A DNA stretch of 64,000 bases. Source: Trichosphaerium sp. ATCC 40318 (Eukaryota; Discosea; Flabellinia; Trichosidae). The stretch's first letter is position 1, and every line of letters begins with the position of its first letter. The position numbers and the translations under genes were made by a program. Positions 12,579 through 24,182 of this stretch are shown here, piece by piece. The stretch covers positions 124,001 through 188,000 of the forward strand of contig JALMLS010000590.1 of NCBI GenBank assembly GCA_038496445.1. The letters are read 5' to 3'. Below the pieces are notes generated by a model, which was not told the DNA's origin, did not search any database, and was given only the letters and a program-made list of their open reading frames with translations.

Positions 12579-14381
12579 TTACATATTATTTATTATCATA
12601 TCAGCTTTAACATTCTTGATACGACTAGTTACAACATGACTCTCAGACATAAATACAATATCATCTTGCTCTTCTTTATCAACACGCTCCTTAGACCAAG
12701 TCTCTAGATCACATCTGATCTCCTGAATCTTTGGGTGGAAATTCTGAGCAGAAATAGATTCATCCGTTACAAATGAGAAAAGCTTTCGAACAGGCATTGT
12801 CAAGATACCATGTTTTTTGAAGAAGATGGTGATTGTGTTACAATCACGTTTCAAAAAATCTAGAGCACGTGGATGTCTTATTTCAACCGCTTGTGATACG
12901 TCTATGATATATAGCTCGCCAGCATTATAAAGGATATTATAAGCTGATAAATCACAATGAACAAGACTATATCACAAAGTTAGTCACAAAAAAAAAACAG
13001 TTTGTATAACGTTGCAGTCGTACCGACTCTGGTGGTACATCTTATGCATAAGGCCAACACATTGAGCGTATAAAGCAGCGTGTTTATCCGTATCAAGATT
13101 AACATCACGTAACCTTGGGGCAGGAGAACCATTATTACCAATAAGAGTCATAACTACAAAGGGAGGGTTAGTGTATTTTCCGCAATATTTTTTTCTTTCT
13201 TCAAAACTTGGAAGTATTGTGGCGTACCTACTATGTGTTCCCTGACTAAGATAGGTCGAGGACAACGCACTTTAGCTTTAGATAGACGAGAAAGGTTTCT
13301 AAACTCTTTTTCCGCCCATAACTTGACAATCTTTCTTGGATGCTGCTTTCCAAAATTATGAACATGTTTGTATCTGTGATCATTCTCAAGGTATTGTGCA
13401 CGGTTCTTAAACTCAATTTTTGTAGTTTTGAATACCTTAACTGCACAGTATTCACCCTCAGGCGTCTTGGCATGGAACACACAAGCCTTCAGGTAAAAAT
13501 TAAAAAAAAGAGTAAAAAAGAAAAAAAAAAAGTATTCCTTTAAAGCGTACGTCTTTGCCTTGACTTATTTGACCACCAATGTCATCAATGGTGCCGTTAT
13601 TATGGATTTTAATAAGGAGAATTTGGCTCGCATTGTCTAGGCCGTTGGATGTCTCCCAAGCTAACAAAGGAAGTGAGCTTCAAAATCAAATTAAAATCTT
13701 TGACATTTTCAAAAAAAAAAAAAAAAAACCATTACCTTTATCCTTTGTTTGAACACCTCTCGCGTTACCACGGATTTTAGGAGAAACAGATGAAGGCTTC
13801 TTCTTCCTTGAATCCTTCTTGTACTCTCCAGATGAAAACCTACCGCCTCTACCTCGCCTAGAGTTCTTTCTTGAAGGACTTTGGCCTAATACAAGCTGAT
13901 TAACAAAAACGCGGTTAAACTCAATGAGTTGTACCGTAAACAACAAAGTCACCATGACTAGAACGCGGTGGACGCTTTTGAGGGGAAGCAGGCGGAGTGT
14001 TTGTAGAGTACAAAGAGACTTTCTGAAAATATGGCGTTCCGCGTGCGACAGGCTGTTCAGTGGGAACCAAGCGTTCTTGCTAAGCAATTGTCAGTATAGG
14101 GTAATCACAAACGCAAGATTACCTGCTGCAACGCGAGAGCTAGTTTCAAGTCTTCAGTCTCCTGTGCGGTGCTGCACGTATGCCCTAAAGCGAGTTAGAA
14201 CCGTTGTGAACTGATAGTTTAACTTACAAGCTGTATATTGAGAAACAACTGGCTTAGAGTACTCTTGCGCTTGTAATTTACGCGCTAGAGCCTCGTCTAC
14301 AATAATTTAAGTTGAAGACTTGAAGAACTTTCTTTTTCGTACCGTCGAAACGTTGATTTTGCTTTGGTTTTGTTTGTCCAT
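12579..14381 (-). CDS. RIO-family atypical protein kinase
   Basis: RIO kinases act in small-subunit ribosome maturation. The kinase core shows NGTIDDIGGQISQGKDACVF (glycine-rich loop), YCAVKVFKTTKIEFKNR (ATP lysine), PRKIVKLWAEKEFRNL, SPAPRLRDV, the catalytic loop LVHCDLSAYNILY, the metal-binding IDVSQAVE, and LFSFVTD. Introns include 12967-13023, 13154-13227, 13487-13550, 13661-13735 and 13886-13934, all in phase. The long N-terminus has DEALARKLQAQEY and ETEDLKLALALQQQE, which resemble ubiquitin-interacting motifs or the RIO3 N-terminus, followed by a basic RRGRGGRF patch. The end (VRKLFSFVTD) is RIO1-like while EFKNR and the N-terminus are RIO3-like, so I leave the subfamily open. The start (MDKQNQSKINVST) is tentative. 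Confidence 0.88.
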
Positions 14382-14602
14382 GTTTTTGCAGGTTAATTTG
14401 AGCTCTTTGCGACCAGGTGAAATTTTTAGGAGGGAAAGGTGTTTGTTGTTGTTTGCTTATTTTGATTGGATAGTGTTAACGACTCAGACTGCAACTGAAT
14501 CGTAAAGGACAGGGATTAAAGTTATTTGCTTACTAGCAAAGAAAAAAAAGCCACATTTCACTGAAAACAACGCCAAGGAATAAAATGGGTATATTGCCGT
14601 AC

Positions 14603-14861
14603 CGGAACGATAGGGGTATCTTTCTGCAATTGTTGTGATGGTACTCTATCAATGCCACTAGCATCCGTTCTCCATTAGTTCCACTAGCACAGAAAACATG
14701 CTCGTACAATTGACCATCTTGTGTGACCTTCTCCGGCTTGTCAAACCACTCTTCACAATGTCTCTGACATTCCTGTCATTGAACCTCCTACTATCTCAAA
14801 GCATCACCTCACTTGCATACTCATTATCAATGAATTTCAACAAGTGACTAATGACACTTTC
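14603..14861 (-). pseudogene. Isolated coding fragment, possible gene relic
   Basis: Two pieces read as protein in phase: ESVISHLLKFIDNEYASE, then, after a 36-nt putative intron (GTGATG...GACAG), ECQRHCEEWFDKPEKV, TQDGQLYEHVFCASG and MLVALIEYHHNNCRKI, ending at a good donor (GTACGG, 14602). No start or stop can be attached. It may be a relic or part of an undetected gene between the RIO kinase and the LRR gene. Confidence 0.35.
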
Positions 14862-14951
14862 TCAAGTTTACAGTTCAGGTTCTTAGTGATGGTTCACCGC
14901 TTAAGAACCTTATGTACAGCAGACATTAATAAACTTACATGTTTGATTTAG

Positions 14952-16351
14952 TTACATTAGGCAAAATTCTTTATTTGTTTCTTCAAGGTATGGACGAAGA
15001 ACTTTATATATTTTCCGTGTAGTCCTAGTTTCTACAAGGTAAATTTTTTTGACACCAACAAGATGTTTAACTCCTTTATCTGTTACACCTGTGTAAGCCA
15101 AATCAATCCCGTATACTCCAGCTAATACTTTAAGGCAATCATCTGTTATTTTGGTTCTTGCAAGACCTATAAGATGGACTCCAGCAAGTGCTTTAACACC
15201 TTCATCTGTCACTTGAGTACTACTGAGATTAATTGCATAAACACCACCAGCCAATGTCTTTACACCTTTATCTGTTATACACGTATTGCTCAGATCTACT
15301 ATGCTGGCGCCAAACAAAGCTGTAACTCCATCATCTGTGACATTAGTGTATGATAGATCAATTGCATAAACTCCAGCTAGTGCTTTAACACCATCATCTG
15401 TCACTTTTGTCTCGCTTAGATTAATTGTGTGAACACCAGCCAATTCCTTAATTCCGTCATCTGTGACATCAGTACAACAAAGATTAACTGTGTGTGCACC
15501 AGCCAAGGATTTAATGCCATCATCTGTGATCAAATCACAGAAGCTTAAATCAATTGTATGAACACCGGCCAGTGCTTTAACACCATCATCTGTCACTTTT
15601 GTCTCGCAGAGATTAATTGTGCGAACACCTACTAGTGCCTTAACGCTATTAGCTGTAACGCTGGTGTAGAAAAGGTTAATAGTATGAACGCCAGCTAAAG
15701 CCATTAAACTTGTATCTGTTAAACAATTGCAACAAGCCAAATTAATTGTATGAACACCTGCAAGTGCCTTAACACCATCATTAACTTTTGTCCCATGTAG
15801 CTTAATCGTATGCACACCAACTAAGGCTTTAATACCATCATCTGTGATCAAAAACAGAGGCTTAAATCAATTGTATGAACACCAGACAATGCTTTAATCC
15901 CATCATCAGTTACATCAGTTCTGAAGAGATTAATTGTATGAACACCAGCTAGTGCTTTAACGCCATCATCATTTACTCTTGAATAGGAAAGGTTAATAGT
16001 ATGAACACCAGCTAAAGCCTTTAAACCGTTTTTAACACCGCTGCAATGCTCTAGATTGATGGTATGCACTCCTTGAATGTACTTCAAATGTTTCTCTTTG
16101 ATCCAGAACTTAATAGTTATTGTGTTTGTTTTGATGAGATGTGGCATCGTTTTGAATAGTTTTTTAAGCTTTCTTTTTGACGTGATTACAATCTCTCTTT
16201 TGTTGGTGTATCCCACGTGTTGTATTGCGACTGCTTGTAATAATTTTGAAGTATGTACCACTGACTGCATAGTTAACGTAGAAACGAACTGTAGAATAAG
16301 AATAATAACCTCAACAGGAATTTCATCGAAGAATGCGCTTGTCGACTCCAT
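14952..16351 (-). CDS. F-box/LRR protein with about 17 tandem repeats, one frameshift
   Basis: The N-terminus (MESTSAFFDEIPVEVIILIL, then QFVSTLTMQSVVHTSKLLQA) is an F-box. It is followed by about 17 leucine-rich repeats of 21-22 residues built on GVHTINL, a variable T/C position, and VTDDGVKALA. Neighbouring repeats are also similar at the DNA level (63 bp units). The start is the ATG at 16351; the frame runs to about 15857, then shifts by one base (the CTCTGTTTTTGATCAC region, compared with TTCTGTGATTTGATCAC in a sister repeat) and continues open to 14952. It is either a recent pseudogene, a contraction error in the assembly, or a truncated product of 167 aa. The likely role is substrate recognition for an SCF ligase. 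Similar repeat proteins occur in amoebae and their large DNA viruses. Confidence 0.85.
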
Positions 16352-17597
16352 TTTATTCTCAACACAATTAATAGTTCGAAGTTAGTACATAGCCTCAGTG
16401 TTACTTCGATGCGAGAAAATAATGACGAAATTTTGATGACTTTGTCAACACGTGCTTTTTGCCAATCTACCGCTCAAAATAATTTGGTCTTAGCCACCAG
16501 CTACACCGTAAATTTAACATTCAAATGCCTTTATAGTTACTCGCCACCTAATCTGACAACAAGTGTCGTAGCAGTTTTTTCTTAAAATGAACCAAAAGTG
16601 CCTCAATATTACTTCTACAAGGGGAAAGCTTTTCGAACTAAACAGCCGAAACATATCCAGTTTTGTACGCTTGGCAAAAATAAAACCGCGAACCTTTTAC
16701 GCTAGTGTCTTTTATTCGAAGACAGATTACACCAATAAACTTTATTAACGGTTGAAAAGGCACACCAGTGAAATATAGAACTTTCTCAGTAACTTATTTT
16801 TTTTCCTTTATCTTCAAATGTAGCACTATTTTGTATGGAGGTATTTGTTTCTGTTTGATAGTAGTAAAGCAAGAATACTATAGCGTAGAAACATGGATAC
16901 GGCTAGTTGCTAATTTTTGTAAGAATGTGAGCTCTTATGTGTACAATCTTCTAACAGGTTTTCGTTTGGTAAGTCCTTTACAATTTACAATATGCAGGCC
17001 ACCATATACTGCGAGGTTCACTAGCAGTGGAGCTAGCGATCGCGTCAAACCCATCCCATGTAAGTTTATGTGTAGGCACGCAAGTAAGTACAGGAATGTT
17101 AGTGTTTAGTGGTACAATACGGAGGTTTTTTTTTTCCGCACGTGGTACACAAGTTCTGTATTTTTTATTTACTGGATCTTTCTTACTGATTTCGTTAAAC
17201 TTACCACTTGGACTTGCGATAGTACTAGCTCGCGTACTTTAAAAAGTAGTGCAGAATAAGAAAGCGACTCTAAGTACTACAGAATACTCGAAACAGTTCC
17301 AGGATATAAAATTCTTTGTACAATAAAACAATAGATTACCCGCTCTCCGAACCAACTAGCGCAGTAATGAATCACTCAACGCTAGTTTGAAAATTCGCGA
17401 CATGTATTCTGCTCAGTTTTCACAACATAAGTATCAGTGGCAACAACAAAAGAATCAAGTACGTAGTAGCAACGCATCGAAGATACTCGATCTTTGCGCT
17501 TTGTTTTTTTGGTCGAACATAAAGTCACATGTTGTGAACCAACACCGTTTTTTATGGTATCATTCCGTTTTTTTGTTTTTTAATCTCTTTTTAGAAA
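16352..17597. other. Intergenic between divergent genes
   Basis: Holds the promoters of the LRR gene (minus) and the Reeler gene (plus). An open frame at 16768-17109 has no ATG and no recognised motif. Nothing else seen. Confidence 0.4.
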
Positions 17598-20500
17598 ATG
17601 CGAGCTACCCTTTTCGTGGTCTCACTGTACTTGTTTGCGCTAGTAAACGGTGCTTCAAGACCAACAGCGTCTGTACCTAACTGCGATGCTGCTTCTTCTG
17701 ACTGGGGATGTCCACGTGCCAGTTTCAGAGTCAGAAACAATGGAGCACTAGATAGACTAACTTGTAGAAAGACCCCAGAACCTCGCATGTCATGGGCACT
17801 TCAAGTCACCCGTAGCAACCGCTATACAACATGGGCTGGTCCAGAAAATGCTAAGCTTAACCAATATGTCCCTGACACTGTTATGGATATCAGTATCCGT
17901 GTCAACCACTACGACTTTAAGTATCGCGGTATACTCATCTACGCTCAGAATAATGCTGGCCAAAGAGTTGGTGAATGGATTCTACCACAAGAAGAGAACC
18001 GTAAGTTTTTGTACAACTTTTTTTTTCACGTGTTCTTTCTTACTTTTTAGTTCTCGTGTTGTGTATTGTCTACATCGCTTACTTTTTCTATAGCATACTT
18101 CCAGTTACCTTTCCCAAACTCTCATGCTTGCCGACAGAGTTTGATGCATAACACCGCCCAACTCAAACCTCTGACATCGACATGGAAGTGGAAGGCTCCA
18201 CCAAAGGGAACAGGAAGAGTGACGTTTCATTGTTTAATCAAGCAAGGCGATGCTAATACAGGCGCTTTCTTTTGGCCAAATGCAAACGCTGGTCCACTTA
18301 GACTCACTGAATCAGCAAAAGCTAAACCACGCCAAACGTGGTTCCAAACAAAGGTAAAACGGGTTTTTTGATATTTAGACTTTTTTTTGCTGTAGTTGTT
18401 GTGGCTTACTTTTCTTCTTAGAGAGGTCAATCTTGTACTGATAGGTGTGCTGAGGAGAACCTTCAATGTGACCGTGTTCATATGGAGCGTGTTAATAGCC
18501 CAGCCCGAATTCAGAGCCTCATCATTCCACAAAGCTTTCCTTGCCAACTTCCTTTTGTTAGCGGATGCAGCAATAAAGGTGTTACAATGGGTACTGACGG
18601 CCTATGCTACTACGATGATACGAGATGTGCAGCTCAAGGACGTAATAGAGGAGCAGTCACGTGCGAGTCAAGAAGTGGTGATGCCAGAATCGGGTATGTC
18701 TTAAAACTTTCTCTTTCTACATTGTTTTACTGACTTCTTTGGCTAGCTTGCGCTTGTGTAAATGTCTTCGCAATACTCTTCCTCCTGCTAATCCTGGAAG
18801 AACAGTCATTGCCGCTAGAGCTGCTGCAACATCACCTGCAACAAAATCAAGCGCCTCATTTGTCTTTATGGCTCTTGCTATCCTTGGCTTGACAATACGC
18901 TCAACAGGAAAGACAACTACATTAATCTTGGCTCTATTTCTCATCGCCTTGGTTTCCTTCCCATCTATACAAGCTCACAATTGGTCTACAAGTTTCTCTA
19001 GAAGCCAAAACATTGCCAGTACCGAAACACCTTGTCCACCAAGAAGAGCAGCTTCTCCTCACGTCCAAGTCAGTAGAACCCAACAATTCGAGATTGAATG
19101 GGCAACAGGCCACACTCAGCCTTCGTACTACGTCATAGTCAAAGCAGCTGATGAGCCAAGACTCAAATCAGTTACATTCGCTTTACTAGAGACTTACTTC
19201 AGAGAAGCGCCTAATGCTCGTTGCCAGAATCTGCCTGTATATCATAGACGTTTCAGAGCACGTGATGCTAGCTTCAACCCACATTCTCAGTTCTACAGTG
19301 GAGAGATTGGACGTAACTCACCTAATTTTATACCAAGACCAGAAGCTTTTGGCGATTGGAGAGATGACGCTAAACTATTCGGATACAAGAACGCTCTAGA
19401 AGTCAAAAATTACTGCGAATACACAAACAACAAACTCAACTTTGTTCTTGGTGTCTTCAAGTTCGAACATCATGCTCACAGACCTGCCGATGCTGATATG
19501 GTCAGACTTAAAATGCCAAGTGGAGCTCCTCTCGGAGACTACGTTATTCAATGGCTATGGAGAGGATACAGAGATTGTATAGATGTTAGCCTTATCAACA
19601 GAAATGTGGCTAATATTTACGGACTACCAAACCCTGCTGGAGGTTTCACGTGCGTACACTAAAACCAAATTCTGTTTTTCATTTTTGAAACGTTCGCGGG
19701 TTCTGACTGTATCTTTTTAGACGTATTGATCATTGTTACATCCCAGGTGCCCGTAACGTGTATGGTACGTAACTTTTAGTGTCATCAAGAACGACAATCG
19801 TCAGAAAATTATCAAAGTTGTACTTTCTTAAAAACTGTTTTTTTACTACTCTTGTTCCTTCTCCTTATGATTTTTAGAATGCCATAGAATATATAACAAT
19901 GTAGACATCTGTGAAAAGCAGTGCGGACAAAGACGCGGATGTAATGCATTTGTTGTTATGCCAAGACAACTACTAGCAAACCAATACAACGGTCAAGCAA
20001 ATCTCATTCCTCAACTATGTATAGATAATGTCGTTAACGTTGGTGAAAATCTAAGAAACGTTCAAATGTGTGTCACTGTACGAGGACGTATACCATCCGA
20101 GACTTTTGGATTAGAAGAAGTAGTGGCGCCAGGTGATCCAGCATACCCAATGACATGTTACGTCAAAGGAGCAGGACGGCTATTCCCTAACTACGTAACT
20201 CCTCCACTACATCAAGATATCCCATGGAGACACGGAACACAATGCATCTCTTGTGATTCTGTGAATCTTAACAAAAACACAACACGTGTACCTAAATGGC
20301 CAATGACGAACGACTGTAGAAACTGCGACTTGGAACCAAAGAATACAGCTCCGTACAATCCACCTAGACTTGTCTTGAGGAATGCTAAACGATACTGCGA
20401 TGGACACGTCACCTATGCAAACCTTGGTGGAGGTAAAAGACATCATACTTGCCCTGGAACCACGTGGAAACAGTGTAAGAAAGAAGTACTCATAAGAGGC

Positions 20501-20740
20501 CGTGCTACACCTTGGCACAACCGTCATTTCGGCAATGACTGTGCAGCAGCTGCTGCTAAAGATCCAGCATGTTCTAATATTGTCTACACACAGGATATTC
20601 CTACTATTACATTCCAAGGTAATCCTGCTCGAAGATGTTTCTGTATGGCGAAGACTGCTTGTTGCAATGGATGTAGAGTAAGAGCACCTAACGGAAATAC
20701 AAATATTTGGAATATTTGGACTCTCAATCGTGGTTCTTGA
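17598..20740 (+). CDS. Secreted/membrane multidomain protein: Reeler + LPMO-like + PAN-like
   Basis: Six in-phase exons (17598-18000, 18094-18353, 18422-18693, 18747-19649, 19721-19764, 19878-20740; 2745 nt, 914 aa). Signal peptide MRATLFVVSLYLFALVNGA. Residues about 20-220 form a Reeler-type domain (VMDISIRVNHYDFKYRGILI; HACRQSLMHNTAQLKP; WKWKAPPKGTGRVTFHCLI). A Cys-rich stretch follows, then hydrophobic SSASFVFMALAILGLTI and TTTLILALFLIALVSFPSIQ. Directly after this, His389 opens HNWSTSFSRSQNIAST, PCPPRRAASPHVQVSRTQQF and, near residue 575, GDYVIQWLWRGYRDCIDV, the pattern of a copper monooxygenase-like (LPMO) fold whose first residue is normally the His exposed by signal cleavage. From about 628 there is a PAN/apple-like region (ICEKQCGQRRGCNAFVV) and many cysteines. 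Polysaccharide or matrix binding is inferred. Confidence 0.8.
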
Positions 20741-21004
20741 GAAGACTGACAAGACAGCATTTTAGAAACAACACTCTTTTTGTAACACCAAATAAACAAT
20801 CAATCAAATACCTACTCATGCGTTTTATACCTTCCTTCAAGAGATACTGATACAACTTTTTGTGCCAAAAAACAATGACTTAATGCTATTTACGATAAGT
20901 ATTTTATGCTTTGATATTACAAGTTTATTTACAGTGCGCGAAAAAATGAGTATGTACAAGGGAGAGTGATTTTTCTCTTTTTTTTTTTTTTTTGAGAAAG
21001 TTAT

Positions 21005-23012
21005 TCATACATCACGTTTTATTTTTGGTGAAGAAAGAATACTTCTTAATTTCTGTAGTTTAAAACTACCAATATCATCGTCATGTTGTACAATAGGTAT
21101 TTCTATTTGTGGTACTTCATTTTTGTATACAACCTTTGCACGTCCAAATCCGTTAAACTCAGAAGCACAGCATCGAGTATCTGAAAGAAAAAAAAATAAG
21201 TTCAAAAAAGTTCATTCAAATTCCAAACAAAATATTGACGTACAAGCACCCATGTTTGGAAAACGTAATTGATCACCTGGTTCCAATACTTGGAACGGTA
21301 CATTTTCTAAAATCTTGTCTATCGAATCGCATGTAGGACCGTAAAAAGTGCTTTTGAATTGTTTGCTGTCTAAAGATTTTGGTAAGATTTTCTGGTTTAG
21401 ATTTGAATTGTTACCTTTTGGTTTAACAACCAATTCAGGTTTTGGTGTCTTGCTATCAAATATGATATTATTAAAGCAACCGTATAGACCTTCATTTAAG
21501 TAGTACATTACAGTATGTTCACCACTCTTATTGGTCTCCTACAGAAGGACTTTAGTATAAACAAAAATACGAGTATTTCATGTACCTCTCTTTTTCCGAT
21601 GACTGTGGCGATTACAGACGCACATGAACTGACCATGTAACGACCTGGTTCTGCGATAACACGCACTTTAGAGTACGCTTCTGGAAAGACCTCTGGGATA
21701 ATTTTTTTCAAACCAGTAGCGATCTAACATCGAGATAAGTTTTCATTACTCAAAATCTGGTATTACCTCTGGTAGAGTTGTTGCTTCTCCTTCCCAGTTG
21801 CCTGGAAAGCCCCTCCAATGTCTAGTAGAGAAAATTCTTCGAACCCATATTCCTGAGAGAGGCGTAAGCAATAGATCTGTACAGAGGTGTGATAGACAAC
21901 GTACCTCAGCCATGTCAAATACTTTTCTAACTTTATGAAGTGCCATTGTAAATGCTTTTGGGTCTGTTACTTTACTACCCACGTGAAAAGATACTCCGAT
22001 AACGTTCAAGCCGAGAGAAGATGCATGTGATAGGAGATCAGGTACATCTAGTTGATAAAGAGTTAACATTATTTGAGGAACAAGCGCAAAGTGCGTACCT
22101 CTAAAACGAGCTCCGAATTTATTGGATAGAGGATGCAAAGAATAAGAGTTATCTACTGCAATTCTCAATATCAATTTTGCTTCTGGGTGTATTGCTTTTA
22201 TCTTCTCTAGCTCGTATTTTGAGTCAAACACAAGTAAGTCAACCCCACACTCTGTAAGAAATATGTAAGAAAAAAAATCATTCTTCCGAAAAATAAAAAA
22301 AAGCAGTTCAAGAACCGTTAGCATAAAAGGACTGATGAATTCCTGATTTTAAAAATTTCTATTGAATGACTGATTTCTAATGTAAAAGTCCTTAAAAAGA
22401 ACCTGTAGTGCTCTTTGCATTTCGGAAAGAGAAGAAGGAACCATTTTCCAAAAAAACAAGAAAACAAAAAGTTGTAAGTTTAAAATATTAAATACCTTGT
22501 GCTTTCTTTAAATGAGAGTAAGGTTTGCATGGGTGTGCGTATACTATTCTGCTTGGATCCACACCAAGTGACAAAATCTGATAAGAACAAAAATGTTAAT
22601 CGATCGATCATAAAGCATTCAACAAGAATATAATCGTAACGTACGAGCTCTATTTCAGCTTGACTTGCGCAGTCAAATCCGCAATCAAGTTGTGCCAATT
22701 CTTGGCAAATACGTCGATCAGGATTACATTTTACGGCTATAAACAGTTAGAATACACTCTAGAGAGGTTATATAACAACATACCGTAATGCGCAGTGATG
22801 TTTGGAAGGTTTTCTAAAAAATACGTGTCAACGTTGATAAACTCAAGTAAAAACAGTTCTTTACGCTATAACTAGGCGAAATAGCGTTGTTTTGTAAGTG
22901 TATGAAATTCCTGTCAATGTTTACCTTTCCACTGCTTTTGCTTCTTCCGTACGTCCTCCAAGTCAACGACGTATAGAGGGTGGTCATCATTGTATGTTCG
23001 ATTATTGATCAT
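21005..23012 (-). CDS. ODC: Ornithine decarboxylase (apparent frameshift at the GGGF loop)
   Basis: PLP enzyme making putrescine from ornithine, the entry step of polyamine synthesis. Start ATG 23012 (MINNRTYNDDHPLYVVDLED). First exons: 23012-22925, 22813-22784, 22736-22645, 22577-22496, 22251-22099 and 22047-21905, all in phase. Family motifs: HYAVKCNPD (PLP lysine), GFDCASQAEIELV, RIVYAHPCKP, LLVFDSKYELEKI, GVSFHVGSKVTDP, VRVIAEPGRYMVSSCAS, MYYLNEGLYGCFN, YGPTCDSIDKI, MGAYTRCCASEFNGF. In the LDIGG-GFPGN loop the frame changes by one base at a C-run (21810-21813, a G-run in the gene), so the uninterrupted frame fails exactly at the phosphate-binding glycines. The rest is intact, which favours a homopolymer error over true decay. 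The C-terminus lacks a clear PEST region. Confidence 0.92.
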
Positions 23013-24182
23013 TGTTGTTGTTAATGTTGTTTTGTGTGGATTTTTTTGATGTTTTTTTGGATGTTTAAAATCCTTGACTTTATGGAAATGTCGTATTTTT
23101 TTTACGGCTAAAACTACCGAGTTTACCTTCTTTTTATGTGGTATGTAATTGTAGAAGTATAAAACGGAGAATAAAAACTTTGGATTCCATACAATTTCTG
23201 ATTCAAAAAATTTCTGGAATTCTAGTTCAATGACTGCTTCCTGACTTTTATTTCCTATTTTAGAAGGTGATTAAACAAGAACTAGCGTTAGAAAATACCA
23301 TTGATCCGTTATGTACTTGTAAAGGAAAAAAAAAGCTTAAGCTTATGAAATTGATGAGATCCGAAAGTTTTTTTTTTTGTGCTTTTTTTTTTGTTTTGCT
23401 TTTTTTTTTTGTTGATTTTCTAAACGATACCTATTTAGGAGAAACTTGGGGTACTTTTCGAAAATGTAAGAAATAGATAATGGTACAACTAGCGTGTATG
23501 TTGAGAATAAATTTTATGCCTACCCAACGATGATAGATGTCAGTAAACTCAGAAACTCTGATAGTTGTTGTTGAATTCTTTTGACACTTATACATCATTT
23601 TATTATCTTTTAGATAATCAACACAGTATCAAAGGATAGTAGAGATACATGATGTATAATTTTACTAAAATCTGTGTTTGCTGCGCAGTGTTTTTTCGCA
23701 TAAAAAAAAACGGTTATTTTTTTGGGTTTTTGAATTTTTTGAACGTCAAGTTTTTTGTGCTCCTGTGTTAGGAATTGCAGAGGTGCTTTTTAGGTTCTTT
23801 ATTTCGCCTAAACAATGTAGATTGAACGGAATTGCAGTAGATGCTAGACTCAAAAAGTGGGAACGAGATGGATATTTTCAAAAAAGTTGGTTGGTAAGGC
23901 CTTGCATTGTTTTCTTTCAAAGTGGACATATTCGATCGACCATTGTGGATACAACTTTGGACATTGCGACTATTTTATTGACACAAATTTTGACTGGTTT
24001 TTTTTTCCATCAAAGTTGTTCTTCTAACTGAGCTTCTGCTCGCTTTTATTGTATTTCACGTTTCACTAATATTACATAATAACATATACGAGATAATGGG
24101 CTATAGACAGGAACAAGAAGTGAAACACCTTAGCATCACTTGATGGTTGAACTACCTACAAAATATGCAGCTCTGCTTTATC
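23013..24182. other. Intergenic with weak open frames
   Basis: Upstream of ODC. A plus-strand frame at 23678-24031 (contains RLNGIAVDARLKKWERDGYF) begins at a TTG and ends at TGA; another at 23267-23476 has three long T-runs. Neither can be linked into a phase-consistent gene. They may be decayed exons. Confidence 0.3.

Noticed and set aside
23678-24031. 117-residue plus-strand frame as a gene.
   Set aside because: It starts at TTG, has no matching splice partners and no recognisable motif; too weak to list as a CDS.
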